Counted from the stretch's first letter, positions 10,894-23,578 are shown. The stretch: DNA of 64,000 nucleotides from Rhizoctonia solani (GCF_016906535.1 NC_057385.1:2480001-2544000); one strand, 5' to 3'. Notes: generated from the sequence alone by a model not told the origin. Numbers and translations are program-made.

Positions 10894-13410
10894 TTACACT
10901 GCTCCCAGAATACACGTAACAAGAGCTTGCCATATAAGTGGCAGATAGACAGTCATCGCGAAAGGTAATGTCCAAATGCCAAGAACTTTCCATTCCCAAA
11001 TGATCATTCGAACCATCCGTACAAGTTCGGCCTGGCTATTGATATATCCGAATCCCAAACCAAAAAAGGGAGGCGTTAAAAGTACAAGAAGAAAACTAGC
11101 CCCAAGCGAACGGAGTTTCGATGACCTGACTGGTGGAAGGTAGGACAAGGGTACACCAAGAAGTAATACTGTCGTAGCTGCAAGGCTAAAGTTAAGCAGG
11201 GATAGTAATGCCGTTATTGTTCCCCCGAGGCAAAGAGTAAAGGATTTCAGAACCATTGAGAGAGGCGCGACCCTTTCGGAAGACGATCCATTCAAACGCG
11301 GGATTTGTGCAATGCCCCAAGGAATGAGAGCTACCATAGCTAAAAGTATGCTCAAATATTCCATCGGATAATTCTAGGGTGGGTAAGTTGAAAAGTGAGC
11401 TATTGGAATTGGTCACAGTACGACTTACAGTAAATGCATCCATGCTAGCTTTGGTGCCCAGAGCAAACAGCATGGCGCCACCCGACAGGTGTGTACAACC
11501 AGCCAGTACAAACGCATCCACTACTGGCCGGGACCTTTTGACCCACTTCTTGGAATGCTCAATATGATCGTCACCACTGCTTTCGGAATTCTTATCTGCA
11601 TCAGTAATGACGATTTGGATTTGAACCCAGCTAGCTTCAACCCATAGCGCGAGTCCTCCAAACGTCATAGCGACACTCATGATAACCGCAGCGGGGAGAT
11701 ATCCGCCTATCTTGATAAATGATTGGGCGCTGGTCAGAATGTAAAAGAAAAAGGAGGCATGGAGACGCTCCAGTAAGTTGTTCATCGTGCGGGTTGTTGA
11801 CTCAATAATCCTGTAAAATTGAAGTACTCAGTATTAGAACGGAACCGAGGCACCCTTAACTCACTTGCCAAGCACGAAGAATCCATGGGGGCCATGAGAG
11901 GGGCGCGCGTATATCGTAATTGCATCTATTCGATACCTTTGGGATCGGGTTTCAGCGAAGGGAAATATATACTAAAGTTAAGCCTACTGATGGAACAACC
12001 CGTGAACACCACTAGCACGACCAGAGGCTTGCCAAGCAATACTACGACTGACTATGCCTGCACGGTTTTCAAAGGTCTTCATATTAGGATCGTTTAACAT
12101 TTTCCGTGCTACTTTAGGCAGGTAATTCCAAAGGGCGGCCGTACGAGGTCCAAAATCATATGGGTGGTCTGTGCGAAGATGGTCCAGTGCATCATAGGCG
12201 AGAACTGAGACTCCATTTGAATATCTTGCTATGTTGAGCACAGAATTGAGTAAATCTTGGTTGGGAAGCCGTCCATTGAGTCCCTCTAGGAGAGATTAGC
12301 ACTCATGCAAAACCTTCCAACACTCTTTGCCCTACCAAAGTAGACGCCAAGATGACTGAATGAGTGACCCGGATAATCAATACATAACGCGGTCCAAACC
12401 ACTCCACTGAGCAGGGTCAATGGCTGCGTCTCGAGGTCTGGAGAACCTATGAATAGTTGATACTACACCACAAACATATAGCTTACTAGCATGATCAAAC
12501 CCATGATATGCACTTAGCCATGCATGCATACCATCCATATACCCATCACTGATGACAAACACGATATCCTTCGCCCATAATGTATACCCTGTATACCTAT
12601 TAGTCAGATTTCCTGCGGTAAGAGAGCTAATCTCACGTTTGAGATAGCTCGCTAGAGCAAGGATGGTCGCCACACCACGAAGGTTTAAAGATCCATCCTC
12701 ATCCCATTTCAGGCTTTTCCACGAGCACTCAGGACAATTGCTTCGCTGCCAGAGCTCCTGGGAGCTGTGTAAATGGAATAGACGTTGACGCCCTCCGTCC
12801 CCTTGTAAGTCAAGCTCGTGAGTGCAACAGTAACACCTCATTGAAATTAACTTACACCGGTGGGTGCGTGGATAGTATACGGCTGAACCTCTGTAGGTAA
12901 TCCAAGTTTTGCAAACTCGTCACGGAAATACGTGGCGCGTCTATCTAAGGTGTATTGGCCATCGAATAGTGGTGTATAGTATGGTTCTCACTGTTGGCTC
13001 GTTGCATTTGCGTCGCGCAACTTTTCTAAATCCTCTAAATACTATCCGCAGCATGTACTTCTCGCCAGCTCCAGTACGTGTTGACCTTTGTAATATGATT
13101 GATTAATCAAACTGTTGACTTGCATAGAATATTACACATACCTGGCCAGGTTGGAGTGCATTCTCATCTATGTATGTCCCTCGTCCCATCTGGGGTAACG
13201 GGATGCAGCACATCCATATAGTTCCGGTCAAAAATAAAGCAGCTCTAAGAAAGAGGTAGTATCGGGGAGCATTATAGACATACAAGCTGCCTACCTGAGC
13301 CAAGGCAAGACACGTCCTATAACTGCGAATATAACACGCCTACGCACAATGGCCTTGGCACGTCCAGCCCCTTCGTCATTGACAAGGGTTTCCGAGTTAC
13401 TTAATTGCAT
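10894..13410 (-). CDS. GAA1: GPI transamidase subunit GAA1
   Basis: GAA1 is the multi-pass ER subunit of GPI transamidase, which attaches GPI anchors to proteins. The start at 13410 gives a basic N-terminus and a first membrane anchor (AALFLTGTIWMCCIPLP) after a 50-nt intron. The large lumenal part shows RDEFAKLGLP, WAKDIVFVISDGYMDGMHAW and SGVHGLFHQ, followed by NNLLERLHASFFFYIL, all characteristic of the family. Several C-terminal membrane helices end at ALVTCILGAV. The second coding exon loses frame near 13042-13044 (HAAD.YLEDLEKLRDANATS) and needs one added base, probably a consensus error. It is divergent from SAM37, with 178 bp between start codons, and lies 3.3 kb from GPI1, a second GPI-anchor gene. 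Confidence 0.9.
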
Positions 13411-13588
13411 CCAGATTGATTGTTATAGGCACTATCTTCCCAGTGAACAAGAGGAAAGCAGACCAGGGGCTACAGCTAGTTGAAAGTGGTTGTGGCCTCT
13501 ATGGGGTCTTATTGGCAAATCCCCAATTCGATCATGTCAGCACAAGCATAGCCACATGATCATCCCATAATTTGAACCTCGACGCAGG

Positions 13589-14944
13589 ATGTCTGAAGGC
13601 ACCGAAGGGCAGAATCATTCGACTAGACTCATCCTCCATGTTTGGCCATCAGAATGGGAACTACCGTCTCTAGATCCACAATGTATCGCTGCCATATTAT
13701 ATATGCAACTCACATTTCCTGGCAGATACTCCATTGCCGAATGTAGTGATCCAGACCAAAGTCCATCAGGTACTTATAATACGAATTGCCTTCACTCAGT
13801 CTTATCGAATTATTCCCAGGGCAACTTCCTTTTCTGACTCATGAACACACGGAGGTATCCCCACTTCCTCGATAATATCCTACTTGGATTCATTGGCCCG
13901 CGTAGAGGCACAAGCGGCAGACGTGACGCTCGACGCGAATCTAACGCTTTCCGCAGCTCATAGAGCCGTTGCATGGAAATCATACATAGCTTCTGAGCTT
14001 GGAGACATTCTGGTCAGCCCCTGTCTATATTGCTATTGCTTCTAGGGCTAACCTGTATCATTTAACTCAATTGCAAGTCTTATCAACTATATGTCGAGCA
14101 TTACTGGACATTTACACACGGGGCACTTGCAAAACTCATGTCATTTCCCCAGAGACTGTATGTGCCGAATAGGCTTCGTAAGGTGCATCAACCTCGGCTT
14201 GAGGCCATAGGAATGTGGGATGCACATTATATCGAAGAGCCTGAGCCTACTAAACCGACCACTAAAGCCCCTCAGCAACCAGGGATTCCCCCAGTGCAAA
14301 TTTATAAGCATGCATTTGCCCGAGAAAGGGTGTGTTAAACCCGCCTTCCGTTCTTTTACTTGCCGTGTGTTTACATCTCCTAGTTATTGAATAAGGCACG
14401 CACGGCATTCGAGCTACTCAGCGGCCTTCTTGGCGATCACGACTTTATTTACGGAGACAGGTAGGCATTTCCAATAATTATTGCAGAGCCATCATTCAAT
14501 CTGGCGTAGTCCAACGACCATAGACATAATACTGGCAGCGCATATTCTCCCAATTCTCCACATTCCATTCCCAACTTCAACTATATCGGACGAACTACGA
14601 AAGTCTTACGACACTCTTGCCACTCACGCTGACCGTATCTTGAAATTATCCCGAGAACCGCCACCAGCACCAATCCTCGGAACTCCAACGGTTCGGTCGT
14701 CTCTCTCTGCTGTTTTCAACAGTTGGAGAAAGGAAAAAATGCGTTCGCCCAAGAGAAGGAGAAGGAGTCCGTCACTAAAAGCGATTTCTCTGCGAAGTAT
14801 GGAAAATGGATATTCGGTTTGATAGCAGGAGTAGGAAGTATGGTGTACTTGTTCGCAACTGGAATCGTGAGCATCCAGAATGCTGAGGAAGATGAACTGG
14901 AGGTCACACCAGACATTTTTGATCTCGAGGAAGAGGATGAATAG
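13589..14944 (+). CDS. SAM37: Metaxin/SAM37-like mitochondrial outer-membrane sorting protein
   Basis: Subunit of the sorting and assembly machinery that inserts beta-barrel proteins into the mitochondrial outer membrane. The N-terminal domain has the metaxin/GST-like pattern LHVWPSEWELPSLDPQCIA, then SGQLPFLTHEHTEVSPLP. A middle part has SFPQRLYVPNRLRKVHQ, and later FELLSGLLGDHDFIYGD and PTTIDIILAAHILPILHIPF. A C-terminal membrane anchor (WIFGLIAGVGSMVYLFATG) is followed by an acidic end, fitting a tail-anchored SAM37. The frame breaks at about 13869: adding one T gives LPSIISYLDSLARVEA, the expected continuation. Family assignment rests on the overall pattern; the distinction between SAM37 and metaxin-1 naming is conventional. 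Confidence 0.8.
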
Positions 14945-15044
14945 AAGGCGAGTTATCAGTGCTATCAGACAGGGCTTTAGGAATAAATCATATTATACGC
15001 GTATAGAACAACATGCGAAAATAAATATGCGCAAAACAATTTAC

Positions 15045-16608
15045 TTAAAGTGGACCCTCAAAGTCCATCATGATGGGACAGTGGTCGGATGCTCCCCATA
15101 TCTCACTTCGAATTTCGCAGGCAGCAACTTTGGGGAAGAATCGCTCGCTAACGACGACTGGAAATAATCAGCTTTAAAAACCAAATGATAAACACATCGT
15201 CACTCACAGTGATCAATGCGCCAGCCCATTCCCTTCAGTCTGGCATTGAAGCGGTAGCTGAAGTAAGTGTAATGCTCGTCGTCGGGGTGCAATCGCCTCC
15301 AGACGTCCATCATAGGCCCGGCACGATCATGTGTAGACGGCGCCACGTTAGCCGCAACAACTGCAGTGACTTCAGTGGTGGTAGTTTCTTTCCCTTCGGC
15401 CGAGGTTGTATGCGCTGTTTCCGTCCTCTCTGTAACGGCAACTTTAGTCAAGGGTTCCACGGGAGGGCCTGCTAAGACGCGCTTGAAGCCGATGTCTCTT
15501 GCTCAGTGTAGCCAGCCGTCTTGTTCCAATTAGATTTATCGTTCCTAAGATCTAATGAATAAAGATGAGTTGTGACTTCAGGCCATCTGTTACTCAAAAA
15601 CCTTTTGCGGTAGGAGCAACATTCAAGTCGCCGGCCCAGATCACAGGTTTGACAGCATCGAGCTTCCTAAGGTGAGCCTCAAACGCTACCTGCCAAGCTA
15701 CTTTCCTGTCCATATTCTTGGGTGTTGCTGTCAGTGCGTCCCCTTGCAGGAATCACGTAGTTACATACCTTAAGACCTTCACCAGCATTGGGGACGTAGG
15801 TACCAATAACCCAGCATTTCTCAAACTCTAATGTCACAAGTCTACCCTTGATGTCGTCTTCGTCCAGCTTCGGTGTCCCCGATGCGGCATTGGTACTTGA
15901 GTCTAGGGTAAACGAGCTAGATATCGGTTTGTATTTTGACAGGATTGCAGTTCCGGCTTAAGTGGGACTTGGTTCATTAACTACCCAATCTTATTGGAAA
16001 GCACCTTCATACCATATCCCTTTTTGGCGGCCCTATTCCAGTACTGGTAAGGATAATTTTTCGCAAGTAGTGGATCAACAGGCTGGTCGTTGACCTATAT
16101 AACAACATTAGGTGATGTGACCGACTGGGGCAAAAATACCGGCTTGCTTTTGTTTCTGTAAGGATTACTATATCGGCATCCTCTGCTTCGATATAGCGAT
16201 TAAATCCCTATACAAATACACCTTACTTAAATACGTATTTTAGGCATAAAGCGACCGAGACTCACTTTTTTCCAGCATGCTGTAAGCCCACACACATTCC
16301 AGGCGGATATTCGTATCTTATCTTCTGAAGGGGCAAAATTATAGTCTCTGGAATCCCCTTATTTGTCCACGGATATCCTGCTATCTCAGAATTTGTGGAC
16401 GACTTTGAACGCTTCACTGATGGTCGGCTCTTTGTCTCTTCATCTGGCTAGTCGCTCGCTTCGTGCCGCGCTTGGGAGGCATATTGATTTTTCCGAAGAG
16501 GACAGACTCGGTGAAAAAGTGAGTTAAAACAGAAGACCGCGTAAGTTGAAGTGGAAGGCAATTGCAATGCCTGAGCAAGGGCAGTACGACCCTGAGACGC
16601 GACATCAT
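15045..16608 (-). CDS. ExoIII/APE1-family AP endonuclease
   Basis: Base-excision-repair endonuclease that cuts the DNA backbone 5' to abasic sites. Conserved pieces: KPVIWAGDLNVAPTAK (metal and substrate binding), VWRRLHPDDEHYTYFSYRFNA, GMGWRIDHCE, then after an intron VSERFFPKVAACEIRSEIWG and ASDHCPIMMDF with the catalytic Asp-His pair. Two in-frame ATGs exist. The inner one (16482) begins MPPKRGTKRATS, a basic nuclear-type start. The outer one (16608) adds 42 residues rich in Arg, Leu, Ser and His with only one acidic residue, like a mitochondrial presequence. A frame break near 16417-16419 (DHQ to VKRSKSSTNSEIAGYPW) needs one added base. It is divergent from GPI1 and convergent with SAM37. 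Confidence 0.85.
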
Positions 16609-16616
16609 TCTGCAAT

Positions 16617-16626
16617 GTCACGTGAC
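16617..16626. promoter_or_regulatory. Perfect GTCACGTGAC palindrome in a divergent promoter
   Basis: A 10-bp perfect palindrome with a CACGTG core sits between the AP endonuclease and GPI1 start codons, 96 bp apart. CACGTG is the target of Cbf1/USF-type bHLH factors in fungi. Function here is inferred from position. Confidence 0.5.
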
Positions 16627-16704
16627 TCGCGAGAAATTGCTCGCCCGTCAGTCACGTTGCCTAAGCTGTAACGAAGAAAACACTCCGCACCTTCAGTTAA
16701 CTTC

Positions 16705-19088
16705 ATGCGGCACGGAAGATATATATTTGTGAACGAAACATTAACTAATGAGAGTCATAATTTGTACTACGGCTGGGTGTGGGATGGTTTGGTGATCGTC
16801 GTAGGACGTGTTTACCCCGAGGTAAGCCGCCCTTTGAACTCAGTGAGGTTATGAATAGGTGAATTGGTTGTGTTGCCGCAAGATATCAGAGGAACGGATA
16901 AAGCAGATAAACTTGCTAAAATGGAATTTCAATGGGAACTCTTCGGCGCCGCTGGCACCCCTTGTGGTCTTAGATGACCTCGGTTCCACTGAGTGCGTAC
17001 TTTATTCAAACCAAGGACAACACTGCTCATTAAAGTTTTAAAGAGAGTCGGAAGGAACTATAACTGGGTTACGTATAGAGCACCCAACCTACGTGCTCAA
17101 CGGTTTTACACAGTAAAACCGCTACAATTGGATTTGATTCCAAAGTCTGAGATACTCAATCCTGACCAAAACGTAACCTTGCTGAATGCTGCTCTCTCAG
17201 CTAATCACAATGGGCTTCATATATTCGAAGCGCTATGTATGCCATCCATGGACACCATATTGAACCATGTGAGTTATGTTCCCAATCATCTGAAGCATAC
17301 TGAATCAAGGCTAGGTTAATCTTACATCACTAATGGATCAATTGGTACAAGGAAAGATAGCCGATAGCTCGCTTATCGGCTCCGAAAAGGTCTTAACCAA
17401 ACGCGAAACTTGCATTCGCCAGCTTGGTGTATGGAGCGCTCTTATAGTAGCTTCCCTTGCTCCATTCGAATTATTGGGGCAGTCTGCAATGCGTCAATGC
17501 CAGCAGTGTATTCCGAATCTATGCTACTTAAAGACATGTCCGCAACTTGTGGGTACTTCATCCATGTATTTCCACCCTCGTTTAACTATCCTTAGTACAA
17601 CAGGTTGACGTTCGGCTGGAACAAATATTAAATGCGGGCGAGCAGTACAAAGCCACTAAACCAGGAAACGTCCAAGATATCGCCGGTCCACGGCCCGTTA
17701 TATTAAGTGAGCTAGCAAACTCAACAGTTATTTATTCTTCTATTCATTTCGCAGCTTCTTCAATGCGTCTGGTTAATCGCCAACGATGTAATTATTGGAA
17801 CTGCTCTAGGAGGGTTTATTTGCGACAACAAAGATGTCTGGCTCAGCTTGCTTCTGATTTTATTCAGGCAGGTCGTATAACATGACCTACATGCCGCTCA
17901 ACTAACCGCTTATTTAGAACTACTTCATCGTCCAGCTTCGTGAATCGCTCTACTGGCTCGACAATTGGCCCATAGGGCTGAAGCTCAATACCGAATTGAG
18001 TGGCTTTCTGTGCAGTTCATTCTCCACAGTTATCGACCATTGGGAACGTGAGGCACTTTTGCCTCTATTCGGTTTTGATACCAATAAGTTTGCTTAGGTA
18101 TTTTTCAGGAAGTGGCACCATACTTTCCCTCGCTACTCCACTGCATCGGGAGCGTGGGCGTTCTAGGAACGACCATGATTTTGTCACTGACCTCAGATGT
18201 ACTTAGCCTTTTGACGCTTCATACTTACGTCTGCTATCTTTTGGCTACAACAGTATTCGCCCGATTACTCAAACTTCTTGGCTCCCTATTCAACCTTTTC
18301 CGCGGTAGGCATCCTCCTGTTTTATTCGATTGAAGTGTACCTGACGAAATTGCGCGGGCAAACAGGGAAAAGAAGGAATATCCTTCGAAACAGAACAGAT
18401 GCTTGGAATTATGACATGGACCAATTAATGCTAGGGACCATTCTTTTTACCCTGGTGACATTCTTGTTTCCAACCATGGCGGTATACTACATGCTCTTCA
18501 CTTTGGTATGAGATGCGTTCGTTTGGACGTCACAACCTCTTGGTTCAACTATTGTTTATTAGACTCGGCTCGGGATAATTGGGATGCAAGCATGTTTGGA
18601 AACAATACTTGCATTCCTTAATCATTTCCCGTTGTTTGCATTGATGTTGAGAATAAAGGATCCAGCACGGCTTCCAGGTGTGTTGTTCCAAGTGACAACA
18701 TGGTGACAATGATTTACAGTTTTACTTAGGAGGTATTGAACTTCGTGTTGAATCATATGGTGCATCCTCGCCCACCATGCCTTCCGCAAGACTTATACTT
18801 GTTGTAAGTCTATTTTCAATCAGTTCTGTGTGTATTAATCTCTGTCCAATGCGATTCATAGAACAAGCCTATTCCCTTCTCCCAGATATTTTTCCAGCAC
18901 AGTAAGTACCCATGATAACATAGTGATCCGTCTAACCCAGAGTACTAGTAATCGTTTGGTCAAAACTTTCTTCACACTACAGCCCTCTACGTCTGTTAAA
19001 ATGTGCACTGACAGGCACCCTTATCACACCGATATCTCGCTATTCCATTCGCTTTGCGCTGCCTTCCTCTGATCCGCCTGTCAGTTGA
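16705..19088 (+). CDS. GPI1: GPI-GlcNAc transferase subunit GPI1/PIG-Q
   Basis: Subunit of the ER complex that makes GlcNAc-PI, the first step of GPI-anchor synthesis. The start at 16705 (MRHGRYIFVNETLTNE) leads into YYGWVWDGLVIVVGRVYPE and a GT donor at 16822. The hallmark block is WLIANDVIIGTALGGFICD, then QNYFIVQLRESLYWLDNWPI and GLKLNTELSGF. Membrane segments follow, including SDVLSLLTLHTYVCYLLAT, RNRTDAWNYDMDQLMLGTI and LFPTMAVYYMLFTL. The C-terminal exons (YLGGIELRVESYGA, and a Pro-Ser-rich end) stop at 19086-19088. The second exon needs one T added to the T4 run at 17036-17039 to continue. Exon borders between 17.3 and 17.7 kb are less certain. Confidence 0.85.
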
Positions 19089-19252
19089 TGTATTCTTACA
19101 TAGGCATACATAATATGAATAATTACAAAGTTCTAAATTAATAACTCTAAGACCCAGAGTCTACTGTTATGCCCGTTTCCTGTATCTGCCTCCTTCTCGA
19201 CTGGAGAAATCCTGGTCAAGAACAATTATCAATTGGGTAGTTAGGCTGCTAC

Positions 19253-21655
19253 TCACCCCGCTTCTTGTTCGACGGCAGTGCGTTTCTGATTGTGCAGTTC
19301 ACCAGCACGTCGGTTAATTTCTTCAACTTGCTGCGTATCGGGGAATCCAATATTCCTAAACAACCCAGCATCTAAGAAATAATTATCGAATATACTTAGT
19401 TGACGCTTACCAATAGTCAGGAGGGGTAGAAGCTGGGACCCATTTGTGTCGGTGGCGTGAGATTGCCTGCTTATGCGCGGCCAGCCCAACATCATCTTCC
19501 ATATCAACATCATCTGACACAGAAAGATCTGCACCGCCCTCTCTATGTTTACATGAGTGAGGTCTTAGGGATGGGCCAGCGCCTTCGGGTGGCGGGGACT
19601 TCCAGAGAGGCGCTCTGGGACGAGCAGGCATCGCTCCAACTGCTTCATAGTACTGTGGTGGGGATGTAAGATGGAACTTGGAGTTCTTGTAATTGACTCA
19701 CTTCTTTGCAAGCAATGCAGTCCCCAGCAGCAAGTTTCTTGCGTTCGTTCTTGTCTCTTACTACGAATCAAATTGAAATGCTACTCCCTCGTTATGTATA
19801 GGGTTGATCTCGAACTCGCTGTTGATGGTTTTGTCCCCTGGCCTAATTCATGCGTCAGCAACACTGGCGCTCTATAATGAGTCACACCTACTTGGAAGTA
19901 ACAGCATAACGACCCCGCCCCTTGAATTGCTGATAGTCGGTCACCGCTTGTGGCCCGGACTTGCGTCTCAATTCTCTTAGCTGAGCATCTCTTTCATCAC
20001 GGGGTTGGTCAGCGGGCTCTGAGGCTAAAGCCGACATCCCTCTGTTTGCTCGGGGCGTTGCAGGGTCTTCATCGGAACTTTCGCCATCGAATGCGAAAGC
20101 TTTCCGTTTCCCCAAAAGTTTCAATCTACGTGCGCCATCTTTTGGATGGTGAGGTGATTCAGCTGGAGAAGACATGCTGCGAGCTAATAGCGGGGCTGCA
20201 CTGGTGTGACTCAGCTTCCGCAAAAGCAAACTACCCTCGTTATCGCTCTGAGATCCCTGCTTGATTGCCATAATGTCAGGTCTAGCAGCCGGCTTCTGAC
20301 CTGTGGACTTGGCTCCGGGAGACCTTTCTGGAAATGAATTGTTATATGGGATTAGAGTAACAATAGAAATGAATTGAACTACCTTTGGTACTGTGCTCGT
20401 TCATTGGTACTACTGGTGAAACGGATCGTGAATCTTGTGTCTCAGTATTCGAAGTAGCGGGTGTTACCCCTTCAGGTGTGACCAGGCCCGAGCTTGGAGG
20501 ATTTAGTTGAAGCCTTTGAAGGCGAGGTAAAGCTGCAAGAGTAGGTGTACTTTCTTCTTGTTTGATGAACACATCGTTGCCGACAGGCGTGGCGGGAATA
20601 GCCCTTGAGTGAGATGTTCTGGCGGCTGGAGTTGGGGAGTCTTTGGCCCATTTGGCAACTCGACTTTGAGTTTTAATGCCTCTCTCCGAAACAACAATTC
20701 CCTTTCCGCCACTACTAACTCGGTATTTTTCCTTGAACATGTTCCATTGCGCTAGATCTTTCCCGTATTTCTCAGCCAACCGTTCTTTGGACGAGAGTAG
20801 TTCATCGTACTGCCGTCGCAAATGGGCAACTGGGCATCGGCAGGGAGTGAGCCAATGTCTTCGGGAGCAGATAGGTCCTGGCCGCCTACGGCTGGACTGG
20901 TTATACGTTTAGATAACAGTTGCTTGACATAGACTGCGCAAAATACTTACATGTCTATTTTGGCGGAGGGATCTCGCAAAGGAGTTTCAGGCGCCAAGGA
21001 CAAACGTTGAATACGACCCTTGGTCAAGGCAGATTTGAGCTCCTCGCACTCGCTTATAAGGCGCTCGTTTTCCTTCCTGTATGTAGAAATCTGGAATTCT
21101 AGTTTGCTACTCTTCTGCCACTCAGATTGAAGCTCCAGTTTGAGTCGCCCCAGCGCTTCGCGGTCCTGTTCCGATTCTACCTGAGCATCGAGAATAGTCT
21201 TCTTCCGACGTGCCAAGTCGGATTTGAGACCTTCTGTTAGCTGCTGTTCTTCCACCCGTGCAGCTTGTTCCTGAACAAGCTGATTCCTAGTGGACTCCAG
21301 TTCGGAAGTGAGAGCACTAATATTCTCAACAGCGAGTTTATGTTCCCGAGTGACCCGGACAATTTGTCGTTCAGTGACTCTTCTGCGCGATCCAGATCTT
21401 CGAAACCAAGGCGCTCGGTGAGTATTTTGATTCGCTGCTGAAGATCATATAGCTCCTTGCGTAATCGATCATTCTCACGGGAGATATTATCTGCACGGGC
21501 GACGAAAACTAGTGGGGGATAAGGAATAAATCTAACCCAAGGCAGCCTGGATGCTCACTTCCGCTCTCCTCCTCGTGTATTCTTTCAATCGCTCTAACCA
21601 ATGAAGCAGCCTGTTGTTGAACGCGAGAAGAGAATTTAGAGCCAGAGTTAGCCAT
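19253..21655 (-). CDS. SAE2: SAE2/Ctp1/CtIP-like DNA end-resection factor
   Basis: CtIP/Sae2/Ctp1 activates the Mre11-Rad50-Nbs1 nuclease to start resection of double-strand breaks. The N-terminus MANSGSKFSSRVQQQAASLV is followed by long coiled coils (20.9-21.5 kb, Glu/Lys/Leu-rich heptads), which suit the oligomerising region of the family. A disordered Ser/Pro/Thr middle leads to the conserved C-terminal domain: FVVRDKNERKKLAAGDCIAC (a CxxC), then SRHRHKWVPASTPPDYW with the RHR motif, spliced to NIGFPDTQQVEEINRRAGEL. TPPDYWNIGFPDTQ is the family signature. The coiled-coil exon loses frame near 21380, probably one missing base. It diverges from the MIS14-like gene with 316 bp between start codons. 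Confidence 0.85.
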
Positions 21656-21971
21656 GTTATATCCCTGTAATTAAGTATGATATATGCTATTTACAAGCAT
21701 GAATAGGAGGTCCATAGACAATAGCCGACACTTACGACCGTGCAGAAACGCCAGGGTATACTTCAAGCCCCTAGACAAACAGTATGTTTCACCTGTAGAG
21801 CTAAGAACAGTAACTATAGATCCTTGTGACTCAGTCAGTTGATCTATCGGAGGCAGCAGCGATCAGGCCAAGGTGGTGGTGGCTCCAATGAGAGTTAGAA
21901 TACTCTTCGCCGGATTTGGGTCGCGGTCACATGACCAGTGTTGATCCCCTTGACTGGAACGATTCTCTGGG

Positions 21972-22784
21972 ATGTCTGTATCTGGAGAAATAACTCGAAT
22001 TGCGCTGAACGGCATCGACGACTGGAATCGTATCCAAGAAGAATTTGATTCCAATGTATTGGACATTCTTAATTCTACACTTGCTGCTGGAGAGCCCATA
22101 TCAGCCGAAGATAAAGAGATGTTACTCAAGTGCTTGAAAGATGTCAGTACACGTGCACCATTTCTCAAACTTAATTATTTGCTCAACAGCTCTGAATTTA
22201 GTGGCAAAAAGAGGCATTTGATACTGCTAAACCCAACATATCAGTAAACGGGCAGGACCTCGAGAACTATGTTCCTGAAGCTGAAGGTGACCATTCTGGA
22301 CGTTCACGATGGTTATCATGTACTAACGCTGCCAAGAAACCGAGCCCTATGACGAACTCTTGAACGGCCGGAGGCAAGCTTCGACTGAAGAACAATTGGT
22401 CTGGGATAAGACGCTGGCAGACAGGCGGAGAAAAGCACCCAGGGAAGTTGAAAGGGTTGTGGAGGACCTTTTGCTACGACAACGCATGGCAATACCTGTT
22501 TCTGTCCCTCTCCGGCCTCCAGTGCCACGTGAAATCGAAGGTATGTCTCCAGTACTACTTGGACTACCGGTACCGAACTTTCGAACAGAGGTGCCCCGAT
22601 GGGAGGATGTTGTCGAAACTCATAAAGAAACAGCTGCTATTGCAGTCAAATTGGGAAAAGTATGTTCATCTATCTGTTCGTCAAACTCAGCTCTAATTGT
22701 AAATAGGAGGAGCCTACTCTCATGCAGCGAGCCCAAAGGGCTAAAAAAGTCGGCCAAACTATCGCTTCGCTACCCTCCCAGTAA
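21972..22784 (+). CDS. Probable MIS14/NSL1 kinetochore subunit
   Basis: Likely a subunit of the MIS12/MIND complex that links centromeric chromatin to microtubule-binding proteins. Assembled by removing three short introns, the protein has an N-terminal helix (IDDWNRIQEEFDSNVLDIL), a helix ending WQKEAFDTAKPNISVNGQDL, then YVPEAEETEPYDELLNGRRQ and LVWDKTLADRRRKAPREVE followed by VVEDLLLRQR. The Trp-Asp...Arg-Arg-Lys-x-Pro-x-Glu-Val block is what I associate with Mis14. The last exon (EEPTLMQRAQRAKKVGQTIA) ends at TAA 22782-22784. The length, about 210 residues, fits the family. Identification is from remembered family features only, so a different coiled-coil protein is possible. Confidence 0.6.
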
Positions 22785-23190
22785 GGTTTGCTAGACAATT
22801 CATCTATGACTGTCTGTTTTCCCATATATTTATCCTAGATACACTTTGGTCCGTAGCCCCATCATATTGTATTTGCTACGAAAATGGAGCATAACTTTCA
22901 CCGTTTCATCGCTAATGAATTGATGCCATGCAGTGCACTCAAATGGCCTCCCATGCTCAATAATTCATTCAGAGCATCTGAGCAAATTGTAAAATTTGTT
23001 GTGAATTAAGTATCATGGAAGGGGCACCATCCATTGAAACAAGCATAGAGAATAGACTTCAGGTCCTTTGTTATAGCAAATGGTGTCAATACATGAGCAA
23101 TCATTATGCCACAGGCAGATTATAGCAATAAAAATGGATGATACATTATTCACTTCTTCCTTTCAAAGCACGCTTGCACCACGGGCTGGT
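22785..23190. other. Intergenic, convergent 3' regions
   Basis: About 400 bp between convergent genes; presumably two 3' UTRs. No gene seen. Confidence 0.4.
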
Positions 23191-23578
23191 TTAGTACATA
23201 GCCGTCCTACGACGCGAACGGCCAAATCCAAAGAGTCGCTTGATGCGATCGCGGGTCCTAACGCGAGGAGCAACAACCCCTAGAGCAATAAGTGTGATCC
23301 TTATTAGCATGGACTTGTGTGCACATATAGTTAACTTACACCAGGAGCCATCCCCATGCCACCGGTTCTTCCAGCACCCATTCCCCCTCCCATGGGTTGC
23401 GGCTAGAATCTCGTCATGAGTTGGTGGTCATGGGTCTAAAATCAAACAAATCATACCCCACAGCCAGCGCCGCGACGCCCGCCTCCCATTCCAAATCCTC
23501 TTCGTCGAGGGGGGCAGCTCCATAACCTCCGCCACCCATTCCAGCAGCGGGAGCACGAGAGCGACGAGATCCAAACAT
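23191..23578 (-). CDS. Small basic protein 1 (MFGSRR family), unknown function
   Basis: Start MFGSRRSRAPAAGMGGGGYG, then an acidic segment (PLDEEDLEWEAGVAALAV), a Gly/Met-rich exon (MGAGRTGGMGMAPG) and a very basic end VRTRDRIKRLFGFGRSRRR closing at TAA. At least two introns are needed. The same MFGSRR start and an R-I-K-x-x-L-x-x-G-x-x-R-R-R end occur in the next gene, so these are tandem paralogues that diverged in the middle. It has no signal peptide or membrane segment. I recognise no function. The basic ends suggest nucleic-acid or membrane-surface binding, which is speculation. The exact first splice acceptor is uncertain. Confidence 0.6.
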
